A DNA stretch of 64,000 nt from Cyanomargarita calcarea GSE-NOS-MK-12-04C (GTDB lineage: Bacteria > Cyanobacteriota > Cyanobacteriia > Cyanobacteriales > Nostocaceae). The position numbers were made by a program, and so were the translations under genes. Positions within the stretch are counted from its first letter, which is position 1; each line of letters starts with the position of its first letter. The stretch covers positions 62,001 to 126,000 of the forward strand of contig JAHHGZ010000007.1 in NCBI GenBank assembly GCA_019359595.1. The letters are read 5' to 3'. The notes below the pieces were generated by a model. That model did not search any database and was not told the DNA's origin. It saw nothing but the letters and a program-made list of their open reading frames with translations. Positions 9,245 through 17,402 of the stretch are shown piece by piece.

Positions 9245-9575
9245 TCAAACGGACGGATTATCTTCAATCATGCGATCGCTCAGGAGCCTTAATTCAGCGA
9301 GCAAATTTTCTGACTGAGGTGATTGTAAACCAGTCTGCAAAACTTGTTCGTCTAATTGATTAACTTTGTTAAGATAATTTTCCGTTTCTGGATGGGGTTG
9401 AATACCCTTTACTGGGTCGTAAATTTGGGTTAAAGTAGGTGTATATTGTAAATAAATGTTACGTCCGTTTATATAAGTATAGTAATACCAGCAGGGGTAA
9501 TAAAATAATTACAAGATACGCAACTATCCAAGATGCCCCAATAACGACGGGATTTTTCGTCAATAAGCTTCTCAT
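9245..9575 (-). pseudogene. Small membrane protein gene, frameshifted
   Basis: The minus strand from ATG 9575, with a good ribosome site (AGGAGG, 9 bases upstream), encodes MRSLLTKNPVVIGASWI plus a transmembrane helix, ending after LYLYKRT at a stop. In the +1 frame the reading continues without a stop (NIYLQYTPTLTQIYDPVKG) for about 70 more residues to SDRMIEDNPSV and a TGA at 9245. A one-base change in the AAA just after the helix would restore a protein of about 108 residues with one TM segment. It lies 13 bases downstream of the superoxide dismutase gene and is probably co-transcribed with it. Confidence 0.6.
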
Positions 9576-9588
9576 CAGGTTATACCTC

Positions 9589-10413
9589 CTAACTCTGCTG
9601 TTGCGATGTAACCTGGAATCGACGATTAATTTCTGACCAATTCACCACATTCCACCAGTTATTCAGATAGTCAGCGCGACGGTTTTGGTATCTCAGATAA
9701 TATGCGTGTTCCCAGACGTCGTTACCCATAATGGGGTATGAACCGTCAGAAATTGGGTTGTCTTGATTGGGTGTATTCACAATTTGTAGTTGACCTTGGG
9801 GGCTACGCACCAACCAAACCCAACCACTACCAAACCGATCTCCACCTGCTTCATTAAACTGCTTTTTAAAGGCATCAAAACTACCAAAAGTTTGATTTAT
9901 TTGTTCGGCTATAACTCCTGTCGGTTGTCCACCACCATTGGGACTCATGATTTGCCAAAAAATTGTGTGGTTGAGATGTCCACCACCGTTATTACGTACC
10001 GATTCTCGAATATCTTCGGGTACAGCATTCAAGTCGCGCAGCATTAATTCTACACTTCGATTTCGCAACTCAGGATGTTTTTCTAATGCTTGATTCAGGT
10101 TTTCAACGTATGTTGCATGGTGTCTATCGTGGTGCAGTTTCATCGTTTCTGCATCAATAGCTTTTTCTAATCCGTCGTATGCATAAGGTAATTGCGGTAA
10201 TTGTGCGGGAGAAGCACTAAGTTGTCTGTCGGGATATGCGGCAGGAACTTGGGTAGTAGTTACAGGAATGCTTGTATTTATGGGTGTTGTAGTTGGTGTC
10301 GCTTGCGTTTGAGACTCGCTTGTTTGTAAATCTTGGCAAGCAAATAGCAGACCTACTAATGCTATTCCTGTTATAAAAAAAGCCATTTTTTGCCGTAAAA
10401 ATTTTATCATCAT
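9589..10413 (-). CDS. sodA: Fe/Mn superoxide dismutase, lipoprotein-type, probably Mn
   Basis: A 274-residue superoxide dismutase that removes superoxide outside the cytoplasm. The N-terminus is a secretion signal with lipobox LLFAC (Cys26), then a Thr/Pro-rich linker to about residue 65. The catalytic domain has the metal ligands in [22 protein letters not shown] and [26 protein letters not shown] and the [14 protein letters not shown] context favour manganese over iron (family knowledge). Membrane-attached MnSODs are known in heterocystous cyanobacteria. Followed at 13 bases by the frameshifted small membrane protein gene. Confidence 0.9.
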   Translation of the reverse strand: MMIKFLRQKMAFFITGIALVGLLFACQDLQTSESQTQATPTTTPINTSIPVTTTQVPAAYPDRQLSASPAQLPQLPYAYDGLEKAIDAETMKLHHDRHHATYVENLNQALEKHPELRNRSVELMLRDLNAVPEDIRESVRNNGGGHLNHTIFWQIMSPNGGGQPTGVIAEQINQTFGSFDAFKKQFNEAGGDRFGSGWVWLVRSPQGQLQIVNTPNQDNPISDGSYPIMGNDVWEHAYYLRYQNRRADYLNNWWNVVNWSEINRRFQVTSQQQS

Positions 10414-10480
10414 ACTTCTTGCTTCTAAAATTAGATAAGCTTATCTAATTTAATTTTTACTAAATAAATTATTTTGACTA

Positions 10481-10831
10481 TTAGGTAAATGGTGCTATTA
10501 GTCTTAACAATATAGAATTAATAATTGCCAGACTAATTGAGCCAATTAACGCACTCCAAAAACCGTATTTTAGACTAAATCCTGGAACTAAAATGGCCGC
10601 TAAACCAAATATAACTGCATTCAGGATAAAGAAAAATAGCCCTAAAGTTAGGAGAATAAAAGGGAACGTAAAAAAAGTAAGAATCGGTAGCAAAAGTGCA
10701 TTTAATATCCCAACAACTGCGGCAGAAATCAATGCTTTGCCAAAATTGTCTATTTGTACTCCTATTGGTAGTTTAGAAATTACCAAAAAGCTGATAGCAG
10801 TTACCAACCAAGTAATTATTAACCCAATCAT
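10481..10831 (-). CDS. Phage-holin-4-like small membrane protein
   Basis: A 116-residue protein made almost wholly of four hydrophobic segments (about 3-20, 30-50, 52-75, 85-110) with short loops, as in the Pfam phage holin 4 superfamily found in most cyanobacteria. No phage genes are near, so a housekeeping membrane role is more likely than lysis. The function of chromosomal members is unknown. Strand and spacing (67 bases) allow co-transcription with the superoxide dismutase gene downstream. Confidence 0.8.
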   Translation of the reverse strand: MIGLIITWLVTAISFLVISKLPIGVQIDNFGKALISAAVVGILNALLLPILTFFTFPFILLTLGLFFFILNAVIFGLAAILVPGFSLKYGFWSALIGSISLAIINSILLRLIAPFT

Positions 10832-11134
10832 AAAAAACTCCTAGTAGTCGGTGTTATTAAATTTGATGAATGATAAAAATGCTCAATTTCCCTTCTTTAC
10901 ATCTTCCTAGCCTTGCCCAAAGGGCTGGCTTTGCCTACGCGTCCTACCCTGTAATAAGGTATAAAGCCTACGGCATAGCAACGAGAATAGCACAGGGTGT
11001 CACCTTGCGACTTAGCGCCTAATGTGGTTTAATCATTTTCCTCTCATAACTAATGACATATGAACACTAGTTAGTAAGATTTCTTTTTACTATGAATAAC
11101 AAATGTGAATAAAAAGTGACAGCAACATATATAT
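10832..11134. other. Intergenic stretch with dispersed-repeat pieces
   Basis: No gene visible. It contains short repeat-like pieces around 10915-11010 (GGGCTGGCTTTGCCTACGCG and GCCTACGGCATAGC) of the kind scattered through filamentous cyanobacterial genomes. Confidence 0.3.
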
Positions 11135-12160
11135 TTACCTTTTTTCTAATTTGGAATTATTCAGGGAATCGCGTCTAACTTCCTCAACTTCACCAACTTC
11201 AAAAATTAAGGTGAAAGGTTGACTCATTTCTTTGGCTAAAAACTCCTCTAAAAGACGTACTTGTATAGGTGTGATTGGTTGTTTTGTCCGTACACTTAAT
11301 CTTACTTCCGGGGGATTGCTTAACCAATTCACATTACTACCTAAAAGTACTACTCGCTGAAATGTAATAGTTCGATTTAATAATGCTTGTTTAAGACTTG
11401 CTTCAAGTCGAGATTGTCTAACTAGCTGGAAAAAACTTATGCCTAAAGGAATAACAAGAATTGCTGTTAAAGCCAACGTCCATCCAAGGGCTTGTCTTGC
11501 ACGTTTGAAGGAAGTACAACCGGATAGCAAAAAGGCTAACATGCAAGAAAGAGTAATTCCCAGTAAATTAGTGAGATAAAGTAGAGTTGCACCAAGACTC
11601 AGCGACCAATTAGCCTGCGATAAACCCAAGCCAATTACGCAAATTGGCGGCATTAGAGCAACTGCGATCGCAGTCCCGGCTAAACTGCCAGAAATTCTTG
11701 GCTGCATTTTCGCATAACCACTTATTCCCCCTGCGGCAACGGCAATCCCCAAGTCGAGTAAATTCGGTCGAGAACGACTAATAATTTCGCTGCCAAATTC
11801 TGGTAGTCCTACCAATACACCGACAAAGCAAGCCAAAGCAGTTGCTAGAATTGTTCCGATTATTATGGCAGTACAACCTTTACGAAATAAAAGAATATTT
11901 CCTTCTAAAGCTCCAAACGCTATCCCCCGAATCGGTAACATTAAAGGTGCAACAATCATTGCACCAATAATTACAGCAGCACTATTAGAAAGTAACCCTA
12001 AAGTTGCGATTATACAAGAACCAATAATCAGAACTAAATAAATATTATCAGTTGTTGATTCTTCTAACAGTCCCTTGCGTATTTCCTCAATTTCATCGGC
12101 TGGTAGTCTGCGATTTTGAAAATGATGAAAACGGTTACGAATATTGTTGATATTCATCAA
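11135..12160 (-). CDS. DUF389 membrane protein
   Basis: A 341-residue protein with the DUF389 signature helices: LVLIIGSCIIATLGLLSNSA, VIIGAMIVAPLMLPIRG and a series of Gly/Ala-rich segments up to about residue 250. A soluble C-terminal domain follows (about 255-335: VRLSVRTKQPITPIQVRLLE). Members are widespread and uncharacterised; the domain resembles one half of certain transporters. Start is one of two adjacent Met codons. No close neighbour on this strand. Confidence 0.85.
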   Translation of the reverse strand: MMNINNIRNRFHHFQNRRLPADEIEEIRKGLLEESTTDNIYLVLIIGSCIIATLGLLSNSAAVIIGAMIVAPLMLPIRGIAFGALEGNILLFRKGCTAIIIGTILATALACFVGVLVGLPEFGSEIISRSRPNLLDLGIAVAAGGISGYAKMQPRISGSLAGTAIAVALMPPICVIGLGLSQANWSLSLGATLLYLTNLLGITLSCMLAFLLSGCTSFKRARQALGWTLALTAILVIPLGISFFQLVRQSRLEASLKQALLNRTITFQRVVLLGSNVNWLSNPPEVRLSVRTKQPITPIQVRLLEEFLAKEMSQPFTLIFEVGEVEEVRRDSLNNSKLEKR

Positions 12161-12259
12161 AATACTACTCTTAAATAACGTTTAAAAGTGACATATCAAG
12201 CTACCCAATCTATCAAATAAAAATTAATGCTTACTAAAATACAACTTCCAAACATCTTA

Positions 12260-12448
12260 TTATACTACAGTTACCGATTTTGCAATACTCCAAGGCTGCC
12301 AAGCTTGCTGCTTAACTTCAATATTACCTTCTTGAACCGAAGCATCCCATCGGGTACTGTCTCCATCACGCCAAAACCGCAAGTCAATCGATGCTTGACC
12401 CACGGCAGATATGTCAGCAACAGGGATTGGATGTAGAGCGATCGCTCA
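12260..12448 (-). pseudogene. C-terminal fragment of an unidentified protein
   Basis: The minus strand is open from after a TGA near 12449 to the TAA at 12260-12262 and encodes about 60 residues without a start codon (VGQASIDLRFWRDGDSTRW, then QQAWQPWSIAKSVTVV). The composition is protein-like, with Trp-rich spacing. I do not recognise the family. It overlaps the broken ATP-binding gene in another frame, so this is a junction between gene remnants. Confidence 0.4.
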
Positions 12449-13116
12449 AACAAACTGACCAAAATTCGTTGATGGAAGGTTTGTAAATCAATATCTTAGC
12501 TAAGGCAAGTTGCTGGTCGTGTAACAACTCTCTAAATGAAGATCCAAAGCGCTCATCTAGTTCTTTTATGGTTTCTTGCGGTAACAGGTTGACCATCAGC
12601 ATTCCCAATAGAGTTTGATCGGGTTCTACTTTGTCCAATAACTCAGGCGATCGCCAGTGTTGCCGTTTCCAGTTGCGGTAAATTTTGGGAATACCCGAAC
12701 CTGCCTGTTCTCCAATACCCACAAGCTGAAACATTTTCTGTAACTTACGATTACGGCAATCACTTGTACCACCGTCTCATTATGCCAGGGTTGCGAAATA
12801 CAAACATATCGGGACGCTTAATAATTTGTATTGGCACTCGCCCTGTATAGTTTGCGTGGATAAGTGTATTGATTAATGCTTCACGTAAGGCTTCATGTAC
12901 TGGCGTATCGTCTACTCGTTTTGCCCCTTTGAGTTTGAAGGGAACTTTGAGGTCTGAAAAAAGCTTCTGGATTACTCGACGATAAAAATCATAAAGGTTG
13001 CCTGACCATATTCCATCTGTGGTGATACGATCAATCCACCGAGCTTCTGTTCTGGGTTCTTCCGTTCTATCTAAAAGTATCTGCCTAAATAATCGTTGTT
13101 TAAAGGTGTCAGGTTA
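12414..13116 (-). pseudogene. Broken ATP-binding/AlbA-type (Schlafen-like) regulator
   Basis: Two frames together encode the C-terminal two thirds of a putative DNA-binding, ATP-binding regulator of the AlbA_2/HATPase_c_4 type. 13116-12760 gives TEARWIDRITTDGIW, VHEALREALINTLIHANY and FVFRNPGIMRR, then a stop. The reading resumes in another frame at GGTSDCRNRKLQKMFQLVGI, then GEQAGSGIPKIYRNW. The HATPase N-box-like stretch (EALINTLIHANY) and GSGIP loop are preserved, but about six residues and the frame are lost between them. There is no N-terminal AlbA_2 domain. A clear pseudogene. Confidence 0.7.
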
Positions 13117-13197
13117 GTTGCTTCTGCCAACCTGGACTAGTTTCGATGAAGGCTTATAAGCCTTTTTCGGAGGTGTCAGTAGGGGACATGAGAAATT

Positions 13198-13533
13198 TCA
13201 ATTGACAGCAAAATCAGTATATTTTCTCACATCGCTAGGTTGGAAGGCTAAAACGATTTGATTTTTAGCAATTCCGGCGTTGACGAGTTCGTTGGCGATA
13301 CCTGTTTCTGTGCCGTCTCTTTGAATCCAGATTTTACCATTGATAATGTCAATGTGGATTAGGCAACCATGTACCCTTTGTTTATTTTCCCAGCCTACTG
13401 TTAGTAGTAGGTAATGGTTTGCAGTTTGATCAATAATTAATTGTCTTTCTAGTTCCCCGTAAGCGTAGGGAAGTTGAGAATATTCGGTTAATACTTTTTG
13501 GATGATTTGGCGATAATTATCTAAGGTATCCAT
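13198..13533 (-). CDS. xisI: XisI-like protein
   Basis: A 111-residue protein starting MDTLDNYRQIIQKVLTEYSQ. It has the XisI hallmarks YLLLTVGWENKQRVHGCLIH, DIINGKIWIQRDGTE and VLAFQPSDVRKYTDFAV at the end. XisI was named as a factor controlling excision of the fdxN element in Anabaena. The family is present in many copies in cyanobacteria, nearly always with XisH, and may act as a small paired module rather than in excision. The start at 13533 overlaps the xisH stop by 13 bases, so the two are translationally coupled. Confidence 0.9.
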   Translation of the reverse strand: MDTLDNYRQIIQKVLTEYSQLPYAYGELERQLIIDQTANHYLLLTVGWENKQRVHGCLIHIDIINGKIWIQRDGTETGIANELVNAGIAKNQIVLAFQPSDVRKYTDFAVN

Positions 13534-13937
13534 TCTAGAATTATCTCCTGTTCTGAATCGAAGACGAGTAAACAAAAACGCTGATTTTCTAATAATAGTT
13601 TACCAATTGGTTCTTGAAATAATTCTAAGTATGTTTCTTGACGAATGGCAAGATATAAGCGACGGTCGGGTTCTATGCGGCTGAGGATGTCGTAGTATAA
13701 GATATATTGTCCCAAGGCGTTTTCTAGGTCTGTGACTGGAGATGCGCCAATAAAACTTTTTATTTCTACTGCTATTTTCAGTCCGCTTTTTTCAGCGGCA
13801 ATGAGTTTTTCTGCACCTAAATCTATATATAAATCTCTTGCACCCCATCTGAGAATAAAGGGGTCTTTGATAATCTGCCAATCTTCTTTTTCTAGGGCTT
13901 TTCGGACTGCATTATGGTAAATATCTCTAGCTGGCAT
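13521..13937 (-). CDS. xisH: XisH-like protein
   Basis: A 138-residue protein starting MPARDIYHNAVRKALEKEDW. The core DLYIDLGAEKLIAAEKSGLK and IAVEIKSFIGAS has the D...E-X-K spacing of a PD-(D/E)XK nuclease fold, the recognised fold of XisH. It forms an overlapping pair with xisI. No fdxN element or integrase is near, so the role in excision is not supported here. A self-contained, perhaps toxin-antitoxin-like or defence, module is possible (inference). Confidence 0.9.
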   Translation of the reverse strand: MPARDIYHNAVRKALEKEDWQIIKDPFILRWGARDLYIDLGAEKLIAAEKSGLKIAVEIKSFIGASPVTDLENALGQYILYYDILSRIEPDRRLYLAIRQETYLELFQEPIGKLLLENQRFCLLVFDSEQEIILEWIP

Positions 13938-14026
13938 AGGTACAGTTGTGATTAAATAAAAATTTGGCTAATTCGGCTCTCTTTTGTTGCCAACACTCTT
14001 CTTATTTATTTTATCTTGGGTATGAG

Positions 14027-14149
14027 TTAACTGCTATGGGTCAATTCTCTCACGTCTATTTTCCCGGTGACTGCATCGGATATTAAGATGATGCGGTATT
14101 CTCGAATTATCTCCTTTTCTTTTTCGGTTTTGGCGATCGCTTGCTTCCC
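14027..14149 (-). pseudogene. Type I restriction specificity subunit (HsdS), last codons
   Basis: About 40 residues on the minus strand, ending at TAA 14027-14029: EKEKEIIREYRIILISDAV, then TGKIDVREL. This is the conserved C-terminal coiled coil end of HsdS (the common form is IxEYRTxLIxxxVTGKIDVR). Nothing upstream continues it; the sequence turns into a GC-rich repeat at about 14150-14200. A relic of a lost type I restriction-modification system. The rest of 13938-14440 holds no gene. Confidence 0.65.
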
Positions 14150-14444
14150 CGAGGGGGGACGAAAACGCTTCGCAAACGTCGTTCCTCCTCGATAAAGAAC
14201 ATCTTACATATAATTATGCCTACCTACTTACAGCAATTTTCAGGTAATTGAACCAAAATCTACAGTAAGCTATGGATAAAGTGATTGTCTGATTCTATGC
14301 CAGTAGCTTACTCAGGTGATGTGCGCCTTCATGTGGTTAATATGCCAAAAAAGTAAGCTACCAGGGTCTAAAGTCGAAATCCGTATCTCATCCAATCATG
14401 TATCTGTAAAGTTTTTGCAACTTTACTATGTTATTGCGTTAATT

Positions 14445-14466
14445 TTGTACTAAAATTATAGTACAA
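14445..14466. promoter_or_regulatory. Perfect 22-bp palindrome upstream of the toxin-antitoxin operon
   Basis: TTGTACTA-AAATTA-TAGTACAA, an 8-bp perfect inverted repeat with a 6-base AT-rich spacer, about 140 bases upstream of the Panacea-type antitoxin gene. It has the shape of a dimeric repressor operator. The spacing does not fit NtcA (GTA-N8-TAC) or the cyanobacterial LexA site. Autoregulation of the operon by its antitoxin is an inference from position. Confidence 0.4.
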
Positions 14467-14607
14467 GTAAACTACTAATGAATTTCAACAAATTTTTGAT
14501 ACTGTACTTTGTTTGAAATTACGAGAAAGTAAGTAATATTTTTGAGCGCAATAATTTTTATTTTTTTATATCCACCAATACTTAACCTGGATGAAGAGTA
14601 AAGAGCG

Positions 14608-15090
14608 ATGTTGGACAAACTCATAAAATACTTTGTCTACGCGACAAAAGGGTATATAACAAAAATACAGCTTATCAAGTTTTTGTATTTGGCCGATCTT
14701 TATGCGGTCAAATGGACTGGAAAGCAACTTACTGAACTAAATTGGTATTATTATTATTTTGGTCCTTGGCATGAGGATATAGATGCTGCTTTGGATAAAA
14801 TGAATGGCAAAGAAATTAGTATAGAAACTGAAGGGAGTACAACGCTGATAAAACTTGGTGCAGAAGCAGAAAATATCGACGATTTGCAACTGCCTATTAG
14901 CCTGAAGTTAGTGCTTGATAATATTAGAAGAGAATGGGCTGGGGCAGGACAAGATAAAATGAAGCAGTTGTTAGATTATGTGTATACTACTGCTCCAATG
15001 CTTGAGGTTAAAGACAAACATCAACCAGAAGAAAAAGTTAGACTTAACCTACAAGCCGAACGAGAAAAATTAATCACTGAGTTAGGTTAG
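14608..15090 (+). CDS. SocA/Panacea-domain (DUF4065) antitoxin-like protein
   Basis: A 160-residue protein of the SocA-like/Panacea family. The N-terminal core is diagnostic: LDKLIKYFVYATKGYITKIQ, LIKFLYLADLYAVKWTGKQL and YYYYFGPWHEDIDAALDKM. Panacea domains serve as antitoxins for many unrelated toxin families. The C-terminal region (about 85-160) is mostly helical and charged. It is followed after 9 bases by a MazF/PemK-like gene, the classic antitoxin-toxin order. The pair sits alone between restriction debris and a transposon-like end, which fits mobile cargo. Confidence 0.8.
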   Translation: MLDKLIKYFVYATKGYITKIQLIKFLYLADLYAVKWTGKQLTELNWYYYYFGPWHEDIDAALDKMNGKEISIETEGSTTLIKLGAEAENIDDLQLPISLKLVLDNIRREWAGAGQDKMKQLLDYVYTTAPMLEVKDKHQPEEKVRLNLQAEREKLITELG

Positions 15091-15099
15091 GATTATCAA

Positions 15100-15714
15100 G
15101 TGGCTGGATATAAACCTAGACAGGGTTGGATATATTTTATAAATCCCTACCGAGTATACCTTCGTTGTAAACTCGGTCATCATCACATTTACAATTTGGA
15201 TGAACCGGGTGAAATTTCCTGTAAAACTACTTCTTGCACGCAAATAATTAATTCTAGTAGGGTGTTCCGTGGGGAACACCCTTATATTATTTGGACATCC
15301 GATAAATTTCCAGATGATTTCAACTATATAGAGACTTTTACTCTAATTCCCTTAACTTCAAGTACACGAGAAAGGGATAAAGGTTTACCGACAGCTTACC
15401 CAATTAATGCAACCGTTAAAAATGGACTTAATAAACAGTCTTTTGCTTTGGTTCATCAAATTTGTACTGTTGATGCAAACTGTTTTAAAGATGCAAAGGG
15501 AGATTGGTTAAATAGAATTGGACAAATAGACAAATCTGATAAGGAAGCTGTAGAAGAACGCTTAAAATATTTTCTGAACATCCAAGAAAATCCTAGTGAT
15601 GACTGGTTTATGAGAAATGCATCTCCAGAACTTTTAAAACAAGTCTTTGATAATTTACCTGAAGATAGTAAACAATCGGCTTTAGAAGAACTTATTGATA
15701 ATCTAGATTTCTAA
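15100..15714 (+). CDS. MazF/PemK-like toxin with a Cys/His insert
   Basis: A 204-residue protein with GTG start, 9 bases after the antitoxin gene. The SH3-like beta barrel of MazF/PemK endoribonucleases can be followed: GWIYFINPYRV (strand 1), GEHPYIIWTSDKF, ETFTLIPLTSS, NGLNKQSFALVHQICTVDAN and RIGQIDKSDKEAVEERLKYF (C-terminal helix). Between strands 1 and 2 is an insert of about 30 residues with Cys23, His27-29, Cys41 and Cys46, like a small zinc-binding knuckle. A tail (162-204), acidic and helical, is absent from ordinary MazF. mRNA cleavage is the expected activity; the match is by pattern, not by search. Confidence 0.65.
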   Translation: MAGYKPRQGWIYFINPYRVYLRCKLGHHHIYNLDEPGEISCKTTSCTQIINSSRVFRGEHPYIIWTSDKFPDDFNYIETFTLIPLTSSTRERDKGLPTAYPINATVKNGLNKQSFALVHQICTVDANCFKDAKGDWLNRIGQIDKSDKEAVEERLKYFLNIQENPSDDWFMRNASPELLKQVFDNLPEDSKQSALEELIDNLDF

Positions 15715-15725
15715 GCTAACTCCCA

Positions 15726-15770
15726 GTGACATTAATCTGTTAACGGTGACAAATAATTAGTTAATGTACA
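15726..15770 (-). mobile_element. Tn7-like / type V-K CAST transposon end (terminal TGTACA plus two TnsB-type sites)
   Basis: Read on the minus strand from 15770: TGTACA, then two direct repeats of form TTAAC-N7/8-TGTCAC (15764-15746 and 15743-15726, 20-21 bases apart). This matches, from memory, the ends of cyanobacterial CRISPR-associated Tn7-like elements, which begin TGTACA and carry tandem TnsB sites ending in TGTCxx. The terminus is 42 bases past the 3' end of tRNA-Val, about 60 bases from the T-arm region of that gene, which is where such elements insert. No tnsB, tnsC, tniQ or cas12k is in the window and I found no opposite end, so this is a solo or decayed end. A second TGTACA lies at 15797-15802. 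Confidence 0.55.
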
Positions 15771-15811
15771 TGAGTCACACGAATTTAATGTACTACTGTA
15801 CATATCTCAAA

Positions 15812-15885
<74 letters not shown>

Positions 15886-16084
15886 TAAACTCCAACTTTC
15901 CGAATATAACACATATTTTTCTGAAAAAGCAATATCCCTCTTATCCGATCGCGCTTTTTGTGACTTAGCAGTGAGCGGTTGCCAGTAATAACCTGCTGCC
16001 TGCACCTCAATCATGAGAATCACCGCCTTTTTTGTTATTGAGTACAGGGTCGGTTGTACCTTTACCACTACTACAGACCGATTA

Positions 16085-17229
16085 CTACAACCTTTTCTGT
16101 GCCGATAACAATAGTTGTTGCGCTTCTTTGTAAGCAGTTGTCCCCGGTTTGATGGTTTGCAACTGATTGATAATTCCTTGTAGCTCTGCTCGGAACTGGT
16201 TAGTATCGCTTGGAGGATTTGCGGTAAATCTCCGAATATCATTGAGAGCTTCTTTGAGTGTTTCTGTTGACTGTGTTTCTGCTTGTTTGCGGATTTTCAC
16301 AATTCCTAAGTTACTCTCGTATGTAGCGAGTAATTTCTGTGCTTCCAGATAACCTGGTTGCTGAACTCGAATATTTTGCAACTGTTCAATTGTTTTTGAC
16401 CATAAATTTTCAACTTGCTCCCATTCATCTGTTGTGTGGGGTGGATTTTGGGATGCTTTAGCGGCCGCAAAGGCAAATTGTTTTGCTGCTTCTATTAATG
16501 TACTACTAGTGGGGTCAACTACAGTATTTTGTTTTACTTGGTATTGCACCATTAGCTTTTGTGCATCCAGATAACGAGGATTGTCCTTGGGAATTTCGTT
16601 GAGACGGTTAATTGCTTGTTGCCAAAGTTGTGATGCTGTTTCCGATTGCTTTTGTTTGATTTTCTCCGCTTCTAAATCGAATTCTTGCGCTACAGCGATA
16701 AATGTACTATTGCGAGCATTGTCAAAATCGCGTTTGTATGCTGTGAGTTTGGTTTGCGCTGTTTCACCTGCCAGGGTTTTTGTAGGGATTTGTTCTAAAG
16801 TATCGATCGCACCTTGCCAAGAAGCGATCGCTTTTTCCTTATCTATTGCTTTTGTGGCTGTCTCAAACTGTTCTTTCGCACGTTTTAGCACTATCTCTGC
16901 TTGAGTTAACGGTGTAAAAGCATTTTTATTTTGAAACACTTTAGCGTCCAAACGTGCAATGTCTTTGCGAGCAGTTTCAAACTCATCAACAGTAAATTTC
17001 CAACTACAACCAAACAAATTACAATAACTTTCAGGATAGTAACCTAAAAACCATACTGGCAAATTGTCTAAATTTTTTTGCGCTTCTTTAACTTTTTTGC
17101 CACCTTGTTCAATATCAGCCGCGCTTGTGCTTTGATTTATTAATTGGTCTGCTTGTTCAACTGCAGCGATCGCTATTTCTCAACTTCTGCACGTAAAATT
17201 TCCAAGGCTTGTTGAGTAAGACGATACAT
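16085..17229 (-). pseudogene. Helical repeat/coiled-coil protein, frameshifted near its N-terminus
   Basis: The main open frame (up to about 17170) encodes some 340 residues of Glu/Gln/Lys-rich helices with recurring LDAQKLL-, YLEAQKLLATYESN- and YKEAQQLLLSAQKRL-like units at intervals of about 70 residues, resembling TPR-like or coiled-coil proteins of cyanobacteria. The start ATG at 17229 reads MYRLTQQALEILRAEVEK and then hits a TAG. The main frame resumes as IAAVEQADQLINQSTS. One missing A in the AAA of GAGAAATAG would join them into about 381 residues. No function known. Confidence 0.6.
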
Positions 17230-17402
17230 ATGAACACCCGGTAACTTATAACCTCAGTGTTCCCAATTGAGTTACAAAAATAAAGTTGCGAACACTGATT
17301 GGCATATTTACCGTTTTAGGCATATGACTATAGACAGGTCAAAGTCGGATTCAGAAAGGTTACTATTTGTCAAGTAGATAAAAAAATATCGTAGAGTCTA
17401 AA

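Noticed and set aside
10481-10831. Holin-like protein taken as a sign of prophage
   Set aside because: No structural, lysis or integrase genes nearby; the family is common as a chromosomal membrane protein.
13198-13937. XisH/XisI as proof of an fdxN excision element
   Set aside because: No recombinase (xisF), no fdxN and no element ends are present; the pair is widespread without such elements.
14445-14466. Palindrome as an NtcA or LexA site
   Set aside because: The GTA...TAC spacing is 12, not 8, and the LexA pattern does not fit.
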